Shown piece by piece: positions 10,291 through 21,842 of a DNA stretch of 64,000 nucleotides (position 1 is the first letter of the stretch; the number at the start of each line of letters is the position of its first letter). The translations under genes and the position numbers were made by a program. Origin of the DNA: Conchocele bisecta (lineage: Eukaryota > Mollusca > Bivalvia > Lucinida > Thyasiridae); assembly GCA_029237695.1 (NCBI GenBank), contig CM055267.1:7772036-7836035 (forward strand), read 5' to 3'. The notes beneath the pieces are model-generated. The model saw only the letters and a list, made by a program, of their open reading frames with translations, had not been told where the DNA came from and did not search any database.

Positions 10291-11903
10291 TTCTCGACGA
10301 TTCAAACACACATATATAATATATACTCAGCTGCTGAATCCAATTAATATTCCCGGTGAAAGTTAAAAACGCCGAATTATTTTCCACTCGCACTCAGAGA
10401 ACGGTCGTCCACGTGGGGATTAAGCGATATAAATATTTATTAATCAATAATATCACTTTAAAACTGAAAACTCAACATACAGTTTATATTTGAAAACTAT
10501 ATACAAGCCATTATTAAGTATTACTAAATATTAGAAAAGATTACATTAGCATCGGCTATGTAGTAACATCAGTGATAAGACCACTTAACAGTAGAATAAT
10601 TATGTAATAAACCATGAGCGACTATAATAATGAGTGGTGTAATTTAGGCTAGATACATTGTCCCACGACGCTGTGGTACGGAGCACTACGGCATGGAGAA
10701 GTTAATTTCACACTGATGAGCTCATGCCACAACTGCACATAACACACTTTGTAATCTCATAATTGCCGCAACCGTATCACTGTTAAACTGTTAAATAATT
10801 CTGTAGAATGGTCTGTAGCAGATAACTAGCATCTATAGGCCGTCAACACGTGAGGCGTTCCTTAATTACTGGAATCAATAATCCTCTGTGCTGGGCGGTT
10901 CGGCGCCGTGACAATACACCTTGCCTGATCTACGTTACAACTGCACCGGCCGACGTCACGCCGCCACCATTCCCGGCAAGAGTCGGTAACCCAACCCCGG
11001 GTCTGCGATTGCCGTTAGGGTGAGGCGTGAGTTTCAAGTACTGCAATATGTCAATAGCGCAGGATAAAAGTATCAACCGGCGAGCACGTTACTGAATCAC
11101 GTTACAGTCGAGATAATTATCCACTTGTGTCAATAAGCTGGAAGCGCGATGTGGCGACCTATCCGAGATATCACATGAACCACATCAACTGTCTCATACA
11201 AGGCGATCGCTGTCCTCATTTAAATTTCCTTTTCCAGCTTGAATCATAAGTCCGTATTGATGTGCGCCTATTGATATTACTTATGTTAATCGCGCGCCAC
11301 AGGATACGCTACAACTCCAAACCTCGCCTTTCGCTGGCTCTCTCGCGCGCTGGAACGCCGGGATCTTGGCATCAAAATGCAAATGACGTACACACTGACA
11401 CCGTCAATGACTGGGGCGAGTGTGAGTGGGGGTGGCGAGCGGCGAGTGGAGGCAGCAGCGAGGCTGTACGCCGTTGCTATCCCGCCGTTCCGTTCCACTG
11501 CCCGCAGTATTTCACCCATTCCTCAAGCTGTCACGGCGGACAGCTTCAAACACAAGGACAACTCGTCCAACGTAACACGTTACTCTATAAAGGACCGTGT
11601 TACGCGGCACGGCACTGGCATGCTATCACGGTTGACCTTAACCTGAATTTTCTGGCTGTCACGCAGGTTGCCCTGCGTGACAGCCAGACAATTCTGGTTA
11701 GGTCGACTTCTGTCCGCCAGACTGGTTACGGACAACCATGCCAAAGGTACTGGGTTTATATTTTATAAGCATAACACCACCCGGCTGTAGGGACTCAATT
11801 GACGTCCATTACAACTCTGCCGATTAGTGCAGCATTCATGACACATCTTGTGCTTTACAACTATTATGTCATGACATGACAACTGTAACGCAGGGTGTCT
11901 GCT
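10291..11903. other. Upstream flank of the 10-kb exon, partly CpG-rich
   Basis: Contains CACGTG at 10410, a CpG-rich patch at about 10880-11050 and another at 11270-11510. These could belong to the promoter or 5' UTR of the minus-strand gene. A perfect hairpin with 17-bp arms (TCTGGCTGTCACGCAGG) lies at 11651-11688. Overlapping frames of 77-168 codons on both strands in 11260-11770 look like by-products of GC content. Confidence 0.35.
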
Positions 11904-12477
11904 GTTCATAGTAACATATGCTAAAGTAATCACGCATGTCGACTTACAAGTAACGTATGTTACGTCAACCAAACATGTCAACTTGCAAGTAACATATTTT
12001 ACTGCGGTATTCCATGGCGATTTACAAGTAACTTATGCTAAGATAGTCGAGCATGGCGATCTACAAGTAACGTATGCAACGGCAGTCAAACATGCCAATT
12101 TACAAGTAACGTATGCCACGGCAGTCAAAGATGGCGATTTACAAGTAACGTATGCCACGGCAGTCAAACATGGTGACATACAAGTAACGTACGTTACGGC
12201 TGTCATGCATGACAACTTACAAGTAACGTATGTTACGGCTGTCATGCATGACGACATATAAGTAACGTATGTTACGGCGATCACGCATGACCACATACAA
12301 GTAACGTATGTTACGGCTGTCACGCACCACACACAAGTAAAGTATGTTACGGCGATCACGCATGACCACATACAAGTAACGTATGTTACAGCAGTCAAGC
12401 CTGGTGACTTTCAAGTAACGTATGTTACGGTAGTCAAGCATGACGTCTTACAAGTAATATATGTTGCTACATGGAGC
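11904..12477. repeat. Minisatellite, 36-bp unit x about 16
   Basis: Diverged tandem copies of a 36-bp unit containing CAAGTAACGTATGTTACG and a CATGCATGAC-type segment. The core TAACGTATGTTA is nearly palindromic. Because 36 is divisible by three, both strands show frames with a 12-residue period (LQVTYATAVKHG on plus). These are artefacts of the array. Confidence 0.93.
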
Positions 12478-12936
12478 AATGGTAGCGGAACAAATGCCAT
12501 TTATTTAGTCCCATTTATTATACCGCGTTAACGTGTGTTAGGTGTTAGACTGATACCGGACAGCCGAGCAGCTGGATATGAGCATACGTTCCTTTTATAC
12601 AGACACCAATATACCACGACTATAATAATTAATGCGTGTGCGTGTTTTATTTTCAATGCGGCATAGGTCCGTTCAGGCGCGCTGAAACATGGCTATCTGG
12701 AACACAAGCTTCTGGTGAGCACGATTCATCTTCCTCACATAGACGGCTGGACATTAGCAAGCAGGATTGCTAATTAATCTCCGAGTTTATTAATTACAAC
12801 AGCGTAGGTTCACGCTTTCTCTGAACATCAGTTGTATCCACGTACAAGAACCGGCCGGGCGCTTACCTTACACAGCGCACATCTATGAATTCAATATAAG
12901 GTAACATTGCAGTCATACAAAACAAACATGAAGCAT
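12478..12936. other. Intergenic, nothing recognised
   Basis: No repeat or coding signal identified. Confidence 0.6.
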
Positions 12937-13184
12937 TAACCCTTTGAACTCGAAATCCCGCTATATCGGTTTATGCAAAAAGTGCAGATCCAGATGAGCC
13001 GACTCGTAACGAGCCGTCTCATCAGGATCTGCACTTTTTGAAAGTAATTTTAATATTTTTGAGAACAAAAACACCCCCTTTTCATAAATGGACATATCTG
13101 AAAATCATTGTGTGACCATTGGATTGGTCGGAACATTAGCATATCACAGTCCATTCCAGTTCCTTAGGGTTGAAAGGGTTAATA
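12937..13184. repeat. Fold-back element, family D
   Basis: Bounded by TTAACCCTTT and AAAGGGTTAA. The centre is an inverted pair GTGCAGATCCAGATGAGC / inverse around GACTCGTAACGAGCC. About twelve copies occur in the window, each with one hairpin near the left end and a roughly 120-bp unique tail. Confidence 0.88.
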
Positions 13185-13342
13185 TTATTGTTGGAAGGAC
13201 GAAACCGTGACCAAAATACGAGTGAGAGCGAATGACATCTACTCCATACCACGGTATAATAACCAAGTCGAGAAGCGCAATATTGTTTTATCATTCTACC
13301 GATATCCAAATAGTCAGTGGTGCCAAGGTGTATAAGTAAATA

Positions 13343-13688
13343 ATTCCAGCACAAAAATATTTACACAATTCCCTAACATTTGATTGGTCCGTAGCAAGTC
13401 TTTGTCCAGAATTTTTTTTATATCCCAGTAAACTCCATGCCGAACTACTTTCCGTAACCGTCAGGCGCAGTTAAAATAATTCTTAAGAAAACGGAAAATA
13501 AACACATTTTCTTGATGAATTTATTTCAAATGCTGGAATTATAAGGAATGAATGGCCTTTTTGTGGAATTTATCGGGGATATAAACTTGGAAATGTCGCG
13601 GGAATACTGGACGAAGGCCGGAAGGCCTCGTCCAGTATTCCCGCGACTTTTCAAAGTTTATACACCAAAAAGGCCATTCATTCCTATA
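13343..13688. repeat. Bipartite element, family C
   Basis: The 200-bp unit (TAATTCCAGCA .. TGCTGGAATTA, 13345-13541) lies left of a long hairpin (13542-13688). The hairpin arms run GGAATGAATGGCC through AATACTGGACGAAGGCC. Opposite orientation to the copy at 7682. Confidence 0.85.
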
Positions 13689-15297
13689 ACAAACGAAACA
13701 ACTCTAGTGATGAAAACACCCGGCCCTATGAGCCTATAAGTCACTGTTATTGATGAATATATTACGTATCGCGTTATTGATAATATATTGTTCGACGGAT
13801 ATTCAGTTAAGCTATTTAGTTTTCAAAAGCTTATCGAATAGGGAATCTAGAAATGAAGTCTGCACATATTTAACCCTAATTCTCTGTCTGTAACGCACGG
13901 CGACTTATTACGTGTATTGCAAATAGTGTAGACTCAGATCAGACTGCACGTATGTGCAGTCTGAGCTGGGTCTACTCTGTTCGCAAAACTCAATTGTTTG
14001 TACTATTCAGTAAGAATTAAACGCTGCAATACAGTATAGGACCGGATCTCTATAAATATATTTGTAAAGAGAGATAACTAGCTACGATCCCACATTGAGG
14101 CGAAAATTACTTGAAAAACATGAGTATGGCTGAAAAGAAAGCTGAAGACAGGATCCAACGGAATGTAAGGACGCGAGTAATTTATCTACTGTGACAAAAT
14201 AATGCGTATCGCGGCCCGATGCATTAGGCGCCGCATCAGTATGAGGAATCAGGTAATATTCATTTGTTCCAGCAATCAATATTGCAGCCATCAGATAGAC
14301 CGCTCGTGTTTGTAGACACTATCACTCGCCTCCATCGCCAGGTATGGCCTACTATGGACGAACAGATGTCCCGGGCGTGTAAACTGCGCCATTGGAAAGT
14401 AGTAGGATACTGTTAGACATCGGGAAGGTGCGATACTTCTAGTATGCTTGTTAAGTGACTATTGACTTCAAGTCATGATGCAAAGGTCGACTTTGGCATG
14501 GAAGTATCTAAGGACCATAGACACTTTTTTTATCCAAAGACACACGCTATATCTCATTTTCAAGATGGCCGCCGGCGGCCGGAAAAAAATGGCCGATCAT
14601 AATTATGTAAGTTTAGCTAAATTCCATTTAGAGTTAAGATTCAAATGTATCTGTTGTATGCAAGCTTCTAAGAGTCTTGGCGGAATTATTATCAAATATA
14701 GAAGTCGTATCTCAAATAAAAGATGGCCGCTGACGTGTTTGCTGCCACCTAGTAGTGAATAACGTACATGTACTTGTGTTGTATATGTCCTCATCAAATA
14801 TCACTTGTGCAGCTTGATGAATATTTATATTGCTTGCTAGAAGCATGTCCGTTGTTTCATCTTTGGAATGGCGAACAGTCCAATTCACTGCAATATTGCA
14901 TCACGTGGGCAAAACGGCGTGTCCGAGACACTATTGCAATAGGTCCGGCCACTGACCGATGACCACACACGTAAGAAACAGAGAAACCATTCCAGCACAC
15001 GGGGTATACGATCATTCTGATTTACAGGCGTCGATCTAATGACCGTGACGTGGACGGAACACGTACTATTTGATGCCCCCATTCCGGCCCCCACGGGCCA
15101 CATCCGGTCCCTCGCCAGGCACGACCACACCCGCCTGAATCGCGGCCTGGGGTGACAAACCGAGGCAGGATCGGGTGTATAACTGCCACCGGAGAAATGG
15201 GACTTTATGGCATTTGTTGCTCCCGATCTGCTAGCACCCTCCTGGAGGCTGATAATTAAACAGCAATATGGCGTGCTTCATCAACTGACTAGCCACT
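13689..15297. other. Intergenic with one family E hairpin
   Basis: A family E hairpin (GATCAGACTGCAC / GTGCAGTCTGAGC) occupies 13926-13980. Around 14561-14730 two AAGATGGCCG motifs occur, similar to YY1 sites. Otherwise nothing is recognised; frames of 60-95 codons here lack support. Confidence 0.5.
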
Positions 15298-15353
15298 TGT
15301 GTAGACCCTGATCAGACTGCGCGGATGCGCAGTCTGATCTGGGTCTACACTGG
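15298..15353. repeat. Hairpin, family E
   Basis: TGTAGACCCTGATCAGACTG and its inverse meet around CGCGGATGCG, with 23-bp arms. Confidence 0.85.
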
Positions 15354-16484
15354 TTGCAAATGCAATAGGCTCCATTCCCCTAATCATATTCACAATTACT
15401 GGTCAACTATCTCCGGCAAGAATGCAAATAGCGCCTAACCTGACATTTTGTATGGGAGATATATGTAAATGGGACAGTCAGTAATGGGCCGGACTTGACC
15501 GCAGTGACCAGCGATCCCGAGGGGCCGTCACCACTAGCTCACGTGACTATTCACACGGTTCTCATGGTGACCGTAAAACACATGCACGGGAATTACTCTA
15601 CAGTACCAGTCACGTGACTTCACAAATGAGACAGGTGTATATATTAAACTAGTTCCACCTATGACATGTATATTAATTTGAGTTGTTCCAAAATGCAACC
15701 ATACTCGTTCCCGATTGTTCGACCATTATGAGTTATGTGATACAGCTCAGGCTCAGGCAATCAAACTGCTTGATTGCGAGTTGAAATTGCAAGTAGATAG
15801 ATGTTCCGAAACGCTGACACCCCTGTAAGATTACCGACCCGGTTGTATACCCCGCCTGTATGCCTGCCATGTAGCGCTATCACCGGTGCGGTCGAGTCGC
15901 GTACGGACCCCGCATTGTCAGTGCTATTCGTGGAATTAAAAGGGATTTTATCGTACCCGGGGGAAAAATAAATAGCAAATTCACCTAAATTGACGCTCTT
16001 AGCGCGGATCCTTATCACACATAATATAAACACTAGAAAATGCCGTGGACGATTTCTATGAAATGTACCACATTAAGGCATGATTCACTTTGCGCAATGT
16101 GCCACAGCGAGTAAGTGTCTGTAGGACCCATTGTCGGCAGGACCTATTGCCGGCGGGACCTCAGCCTATTGTCGTGTCGCTGCCGTCGTCAATATTCGCC
16201 CATTAACGACGTGGACGGAGATCACATCACGATCTACTCTATACCGCAGTCCGTCGACGTAAATGCGGTGCATTGTTACCGGGGAAATGAGGCTTACGGA
16301 ATGTGCGAAAAGTCTTGTATTTGCTTCTAGTCGGTTGATGGAAGATAAACATTTCGCATGGACATAGGTTCGTAAAAAACATTCTGAATTCGCAAACATA
16401 TTTATAAACATTTACAACATTTAATTGAACGACAGTAAGTTAGCATCAGACCCGAAACAAGTCCAACAGTCTCAACCATATCAA
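15354..16484. other. Intergenic with a family J fragment
   Basis: 15737-15835 matches the right half of family J (TACAGCTCAGGCTCAGGCAA..AAACTGCTTGATTGCGAG). The remainder shows no recognised element or exon. Confidence 0.5.
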
Positions 16485-16686
16485 CCCTACAGGCCATACA
16501 GCCAAGATTTACAAACACTGTAGACCCAGATAAGCCGGCTTGTAACAAGCCGGCTTATCTGGATCTTCAGTGTTTGCCAGTATTTTTCAGCATTATTTCT
16601 AAAATACCCCTTAACTGATTAATGGAGTAGTCGAGAAATGGCCATGGAACTACACACATCATATGTTTAGGGGTAAAAGGGGTAAC
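16485..16686. repeat. Fold-back element, family D (variant)
   Basis: AGCCGGCTTGTAACAAGCCGG centre with AAACACTG arms; ends are diverged from the TTAACCCTTT consensus. Confidence 0.75.
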
Positions 16687-16730
16687 TATGAAATGTCACT
16701 GACATCTGCCAATGTAAAGTAAAGGTACAG

Positions 16731-17095
16731 TCGAACCTCCCCGAACTGCCACCTCTCTACAACAACACCCTCTCTGTAACAGCCGCTATTTTATATCCTA
16801 TATGGATGATTTCCTCTATATCTAACCCTTAGACTGCTGAGCACGAAAATTGTCGCATACTGTTGCCTTGCCTTCTTTCTAAATAAAAACATGTTTTGAC
16901 AGCATTTTAGAATCATTTCCATTGGAAATGATTCTAAAATGTTGGCAAAGCATGTTTTTGATGAGAATTATCAATAAAATAAATAAACAGCGGGTGACAA
17001 CATTTAATTCAGCATTAACCTCCCTACAACAGCCACCTCTCTACAACAGCCAGTTTTGCGTCTTCCCATGGGTGGCTGTTGTAGAGGTTGCACTT
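16731..17095. repeat. Inverted-repeat element split by family F
   Basis: Outer segments share CCACCTCTCTACAACA (16750 and 17032) and the inverted TGGCTGTTGTAGAGG (17072). Inside, 16827-17022 is a family F copy: AACCCTTAGAC-type start, a perfect inverted pair AGAATCATTTCC/GGAAATGATTCT, and flanking AACATGTTTTGACAGC arms. The outer element was probably present first. Confidence 0.65.
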
Positions 17096-17645
17096 GACGA
17101 GACGAAAAACGGACAGACGAACGCACGGAACGTCATAAATAAACAAATATCCCCCAGATGTTGACGTCGCGATTCAGGGACTACGTCATAACATACCCAA
17201 TTGATGATAGCAAGAAATCGGAGGTTTTATTAATAATCTTCGCCACGCAGAGTTCATACTTCATTGAACAGATGCGATTTCAAACTTAATAGCCGAGGTG
17301 GAGGAGTCGTAGCAGGATTCATTTCAACTGTTATGATATTTTTGGCAATATTAATATCGATCTAATGCGCCAAAACTAATTCCAAACAAAAATTTCATAG
17401 CCGCATGAACCTTTTCAGAAAATGTAGAGGGATGTAAAATTTCAAATATGAGTTTATGGCCCGTTATTAGCGCAACAAAGTGGTTTCGCGATTGCTAAAC
17501 TAGCCACAATGACAAGATAGAGCGACGGCGGTACACACAGGGCGCCTTTGTCTAGTCCTACATGTCGGCCTCCGGTCGGGCACAGACGCCGTCGCCTCGT
17601 CGCCACAGACATAACATGGCGTAGTGTGCGTGCACAGATAGGTAT
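17096..17645. other. Intergenic, nothing recognised
   Basis: No element or coding signal identified. Confidence 0.6.
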
Positions 17646-17731
17646 AAGTTATTGTTCACATATTGGATTTTAAGGAATTAAATGCTAGCGCATTTAATTC
17701 CTTAAAACTCCAATATGTGAACAATAACATA
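17646..17731. repeat. Palindrome, about 40-bp arms
   Basis: AAGTTATTGTTCACATATTG .. AAGGAATTAAATGC is mirrored with a short GCTAGC centre and a single mismatch I could see. Confidence 0.85.
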
Positions 17732-17954
17732 TTTATAATTCAGCCAAATGTTTCTATGCATCTCCCATCTCCCATTTCCCATCCCATTTATTTTCCATTT
17801 CCTGTCGAACAATTAATGATTAAATCTGCTAATATGAACCTATTCGGGCTAGATCTTGCAATATGTAAAATATGTAAAGCTCGATACTGGCCAGCGATTG
17901 GCTAAGAAAGTCGGGCGAACTATAAAGACATTTAAGGCATATACTAGGATTTAC

Positions 17955-18100
17955 TATAGTCTGTTTCACGAAAGCTGCCCAAATTTTACGCCCATATAAA
18001 CAATTCAAAAACAATATTTTTTTAGATAATATTAAATTAAAGAAAAATTTAAGAATGAGCCTTCTTTTTATTTCGTGAAATTTGGTTAAATATTGGTTTG
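17955..18100. repeat. Family N fragment
   Basis: Starts CTGTTTCACGAAAGCTGCCC and runs through AAGAATGAGCCTTCTTTTTA; matches the left arm of the full element at 38124-38644. Confidence 0.8.
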
Positions 18101-18150
18101 TGATCGCATAGCACACATATATGGCTCAGAACGATCAATCGCCTGATTTA

Positions 18151-18224
18151 CAGTGAAACCTCTCTAATCCGAATACGCTGCAGACCTCACAGGGTGTCCG
18201 GTTTAGGGAGGTTTCACTGTACCA
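18151..18224. repeat. Short fold-back, family H
   Basis: ACAGTGAAACCTCTCTAA and its inverse bracket a diverged centre. Family H is the roughly 70-bp CCTCTCTAAACCGGACACC hairpin that recurs throughout the window. Confidence 0.8.
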
Positions 18225-18390
18225 GACTCGCCACCTTTCAGCTGTCATCTAATCTAACTGGAGAACATACCGACCACGCCCGATATTGGTCGGGTTCTAG
18301 GTCTCCCCGTAGGTACCATTCATACATAACAATTAAACAAACGTATTGATCACGAAAACAAATAAATATGCATTGTCCCATGCAGTTTCA

Positions 18391-18638
18391 TTAACCCTTT
18401 CAATACTACCGGCCTGTATATTGGTGTTGGCAAATAGCGTAGATTCAGATGAGCCGGCTCGTGACGAGCCGTCTCATCAGGATCTGCACTTTTTGCAAGT
18501 AATTTTCCCATTTTTTAGAACAAAAACACCCCCTTTTGATAAATGGACTAGTCTGACAATCATTTTGTGACGATTAGATTGGTCCGGAAATCAACATATA
18601 AAAATGCATTCCAGTTACTTAGGGGTGAAAGTGTTAAG
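18391..18638. repeat. Fold-back element, family D
   Basis: TTAACCCTTT start, GAGCCGGCTCGTGACGAGCC centre, GGTGAAAGTGTTAA end. Confidence 0.88.
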
Positions 18639-19118
18639 TGTAACCATTCGTGTGCGACACGTCTGCCTGCAACATTTTGTGCGGTATATAGTGGTTGATA
18701 TTTACAAGTATTTCTGAGATATCAATGGGTTGTTCCAGAACACATTAAATAAATACATTGATGGATACGCGATAACTATACAGCAACGAGGGTTCCCACC
18801 ATATATATATTTGCTATTTTTCATATTTCTATTTCGAAAATAAAGATTGAAAATTTGAGCTGCAAACGAGTAACGTTTAAACTGATCAATAGCAGTTGTA
18901 AAATGCGGACCACTTTTCGACAGGCCCTCTTATATTATATACAGAGTAAATTATGTGCCGCTGGTATAATACACTGTCGACGGGAACTTATGAGAAATAT
19001 TCTATAGCATGTGGGGTACGCCCGTTTATTATTAAATCGCATTATCCGGAGTGTCGCAGGTGGCAATATACAATCATGAACATTTCCGCGGAATGTGGGA
19101 CTAGTCATTTGGACACTT

Positions 19119-19188
19119 ACAGTGGAACCTCTCCAAACCGGACACCCTGAGGGTCCCCAGGGTGTCCGGTTTAGAGAGGTTCCATTGT
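19119..19188. repeat. Short fold-back, family H (near perfect)
   Basis: ACAGTGGAACCTCTCCAAAC to GTTTAGAGAGGTTCCATTGT, arms of about 32 bp. A single right arm of the same family lies at 19296-19326. Confidence 0.9.
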
Positions 19189-19326
19189 AATGAGTGCTGC
19201 AATACATATGTGTATTCATTGCGATCACGAACAGGCTTTACCAATATAAGTGCAGTATAGTTAAAGATACCAAGATTGAACAAACGGATGCGGTCTTGTT
19301 GTCCGGTTGAGGGAGGTTTTACTGTA

Positions 19327-20242
19327 CATATCGAGTCAAAAACAAGGTCGGAAAGTAGCCAACGTTTTAGCTAACGTATTGTAAACGAGCCGAAGACTGA
19401 CAACAATTGGAGATTACGATGCTGGCGCTCGGGGTATAACCACAGATCGACAGGGTATATGCTGTTCGCAATTCAGTCAGTGAGGTAGGTGGACTTCCAT
19501 CAGGAAAATGATTACATTGTAATGCTGTTGAATGAATATGCAATCGGATAAATATGTGAACTTGTTGAAATCATCATCTCGGCCGAGGGGCCATATATTC
19601 GTATACATCTGATCATCGTAGAGCCCGGCAGTCGGCAGATTGTGCCTGTGGTCACCCATTGGCCTGCCGACCACGTCGGTGCCGCGACTGCCGGCGGATC
19701 ACAGAGCGGCGGCAGATTTATCGGGCCAGGTTTCCACATTACTGTTTGATCAGCGGCCGCCGCCCTCCACTGGCTCGGCAAATTATATTATTTAATACGA
19801 TACCTCGCACAACCAGCTATCGCGGGCCGCCCGCGCCCGGTTACAACCGCGTATACAATGGGCCGGGTTGGGCGCGCCCTCGTGCACCGTGTGCCCTGTA
19901 TACAGGTACTGACGCACAAACCGGGATAGGGACAAACCCGGGTATTTACGATCAGAGGGCCTGTAGTGCCACAGTATGCCCGGATTATGTTGGAGCAGTG
20001 AGTATTCAAAGCAGTATATTGGCCTGGGCGCGAGTCGGAATTATCATGACCCCGAGCCATTGGTGCCAGCTACGCCAAATTGGATTGCCGGCCCAGTAAA
20101 ACAATAGAGACCGGCCAGCTATGGGTAAATGCAATCAAGTCGGGATTTATAGACGTGTTCAAATGATGTTTGCGATGTAAAATACAATTTGGTTACTTTA
20201 TAGTGCCGGTCGTGGTTTTCTCCCGGCTGTACAGGGTTACCA
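19327..20242. other. Intergenic, GC-rich sub-block
   Basis: 19640-20100 is richer in GC and CpG and carries a 146-codon plus-strand frame and a 90-codon minus-strand frame. Neither shows a domain, start context or splice sites that I recognise. Confidence 0.4.
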
Positions 20243-20485
20243 GGGGCACGTTTCACTAAACTTCCTACGACTAAAATGTTCGTAAGTGCAAATTTAAGAT
20301 CGTCTGTAAATTTCAATTTATGGATTTACATTTATTGAGCATAGGCTGCATATGCAGCCTATGCTCAATAAATGTAAATCCAATAATTATTTACAAGAAA
20401 ACATTGTTAATGTGAAATTTACAGACTATCGTAATTTTGCACTTACGAACATTTTAGTCGTAGGAAGTTTAGTGAAACGGGCCCC
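20243..20485. repeat. Fold-back MITE, family A (complete)
   Basis: GGGGCACGTTTCACTAAAC start and GTTTAGTGAAACGGGCCCC end with the usual TGCATATGCA centre. Confidence 0.9.
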
Positions 20486-20647
20486 AGTATGCCAACAGGG
20501 ACGTGGCCCCTCGGGAGCTGCGTACCACGATAACCCTAACTATTCTGACACCATTTATTCCAGGAAACACATATACAGTTTATGGTCTCCCATAACAACG
20601 AATACCCCAATATGTAGGGTAAGTGCTTGTATCGGCTTATCGTAATA

Positions 20648-20933
20648 CTACGGAGCCCCGCAGGGTACATGGACTTTTCTTTATTAATTCGTTCCCACGA
20701 AATAACAATTCGTTCCCACGACATAACAATTCGTTCCCTCAAATTAACAATTCGTTCCCACGATATAACAATTCGTTCCCTCGAATTAACAATTCGTTCC
20801 CACGAAATGACAATTCGTTCCCCCAATTTAACAATTCCCGTAGGAACGAATTGTTAAATTGAGGGAACGAATTGTTATTTCGTGGGAACGAATTAATTTC
20901 AAAATAATTCTACGTCCCCTGCTGGGCTCCGTA
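20648..20933. repeat. Family R: fold-back carrying an inverted 21-bp minisatellite
   Basis: Ends TACGGAGCCCCGCAGGG and GGGCTCCGTA. Between them lie seven direct copies of a 21-bp unit (AATTCGTTCCCACGAAATAAC; variants with CCCTCAAATT), then about three copies in inverted orientation (AACGAATTGTTA..GAGGGAACG), so the array folds on itself. Frames across it repeat NNSFPR and are not genes. Other copies: 57043 and 60567. Confidence 0.88.
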
Positions 20934-21097
20934 CAATATGTCATTTACATTGCTAATATATGTATAATATAGAGACAGTGACGATATATGATTGATGAAA
21001 TATTAACTATTAGTGTGTGGCATATGCAGCACGTGCGTATGCCGATATTGTATTGTTGCTGTTGATAAAACGAAGACAATTGCGTTATACTAACCAT

Positions 21098-21489
21098 GCT
21101 CCAGATAAGCTGCGTATTTGCTTAAATACCCAATTAAAATTGCCAAAACCTCAATTGAAATCAGGAGTAGCGAGTATCGAAAAGCAATACATATTTTGTG
21201 GTACCTTTATCATGCTGCAGAAAACAATAAACAGGCCACAAATATAGCATATGTTTCTAATTTTCCATGAAAGCACATCTTGGCATTTCATTAGAATTGT
21301 CTCCAAGGAGACAATTCTAATGAAATGCCAAAATATGTTTTCATTTAGAAGAAAACTATTCAATAATTGCGGTATACTGATGTGTAAACAGTAGTGTGAT
21401 TTTATTTTACCCAATTAAAATTTTGAAATACCAAATTGCTTCAGAAATGATGGAGTGGCAATACTCAATTACTAATTCCTTATCTGGAG
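21098..21489. repeat. Fold-back element, family G
   Basis: Ends GCTCCAGATAAGCTGCG and CCTTATCTGGAG. The centre is TTAGAATTGTCTCC/GGAGACAATTCTAA with extended AACACATCTTGGCATTTC-type arms. Confidence 0.85.
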
Positions 21490-21527
21490 ACTGCCTAACA
21501 ATGAATGTATGTTACATTAGTTGAACT

Positions 21528-21630
21528 ACAAAAAGTGCAGATCCTGATGAGACGGCTCGTTACGAGCCGGCTCATCTGGATCTGCACTTTTTGCATTCGC
21601 ACGCATACGCCACCAAGTGGTTAATCTGTT
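21528..21630. repeat. Family D, hairpin portion only
   Basis: AAAAAGTGCAGATCCTGATG and its inverse around GGCTCGTTACGAGCC; the unique tail is missing. Confidence 0.8.
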
Positions 21631-21691
21631 AGACGGTCGTATAGTTACTAAGACAATATGATGCACCAGTTGCACCAATTCAAACCCAACA

Positions 21692-21842
21692 CAGTGGCGT
21701 AGCTAGGGCCTGAAACAACACTGAGGCAATAACGTTAAAGGAGACATGGACACAGTCAAATCACGATCTGCTTTTATGATGAAAGCAGAAAGAAACCCGG
21801 AAAATACACCTCAACGTGTGCCTCAACGTGGCTACGGCACTG
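21692..21842. mobile_element. Small non-autonomous hAT-like element
   Basis: Starts CAGTGGCGTAGCTAGGG and ends GTGGCTACGGCACTG, an imperfect terminal repeat shared with the 43663-43957 insertion. No target duplication is visible. CAGTG..GTAGC ends resemble hAT elements. Confidence 0.55.

Noticed and set aside
11262..11768. 168-codon plus-strand frame with a hydrophobic beginning
   Set aside because: The apparent signal peptide is chance. The frame crosses the perfect hairpin at 11651-11688, and three overlapping frames compete.
12033..12398. Minus-strand frame of 121 codons with a TAVTYVTC period, and its plus-strand counterpart
   Set aside because: Both strands are open simply because the 36-bp unit repeats; there is no start context or gene neighbour.
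14475..14762. 95-codon plus-strand frame with MAAGGRKK
   Set aside because: No homology recognised and AAGATGGCCG motifs nearby explain the Met-Ala words; no splice context.
19659..20099. 146-codon plus-strand frame
   Set aside because: Arg/Pro/Cys-rich, no domain, no splice context; it matches what a local GC-rich patch would give by chance.
20536..20862. Frames reading NNSFPR or ERIVISWERI
   Set aside because: They come from the 21-bp repeat inside family R, are open on both strands and recur only with that element.
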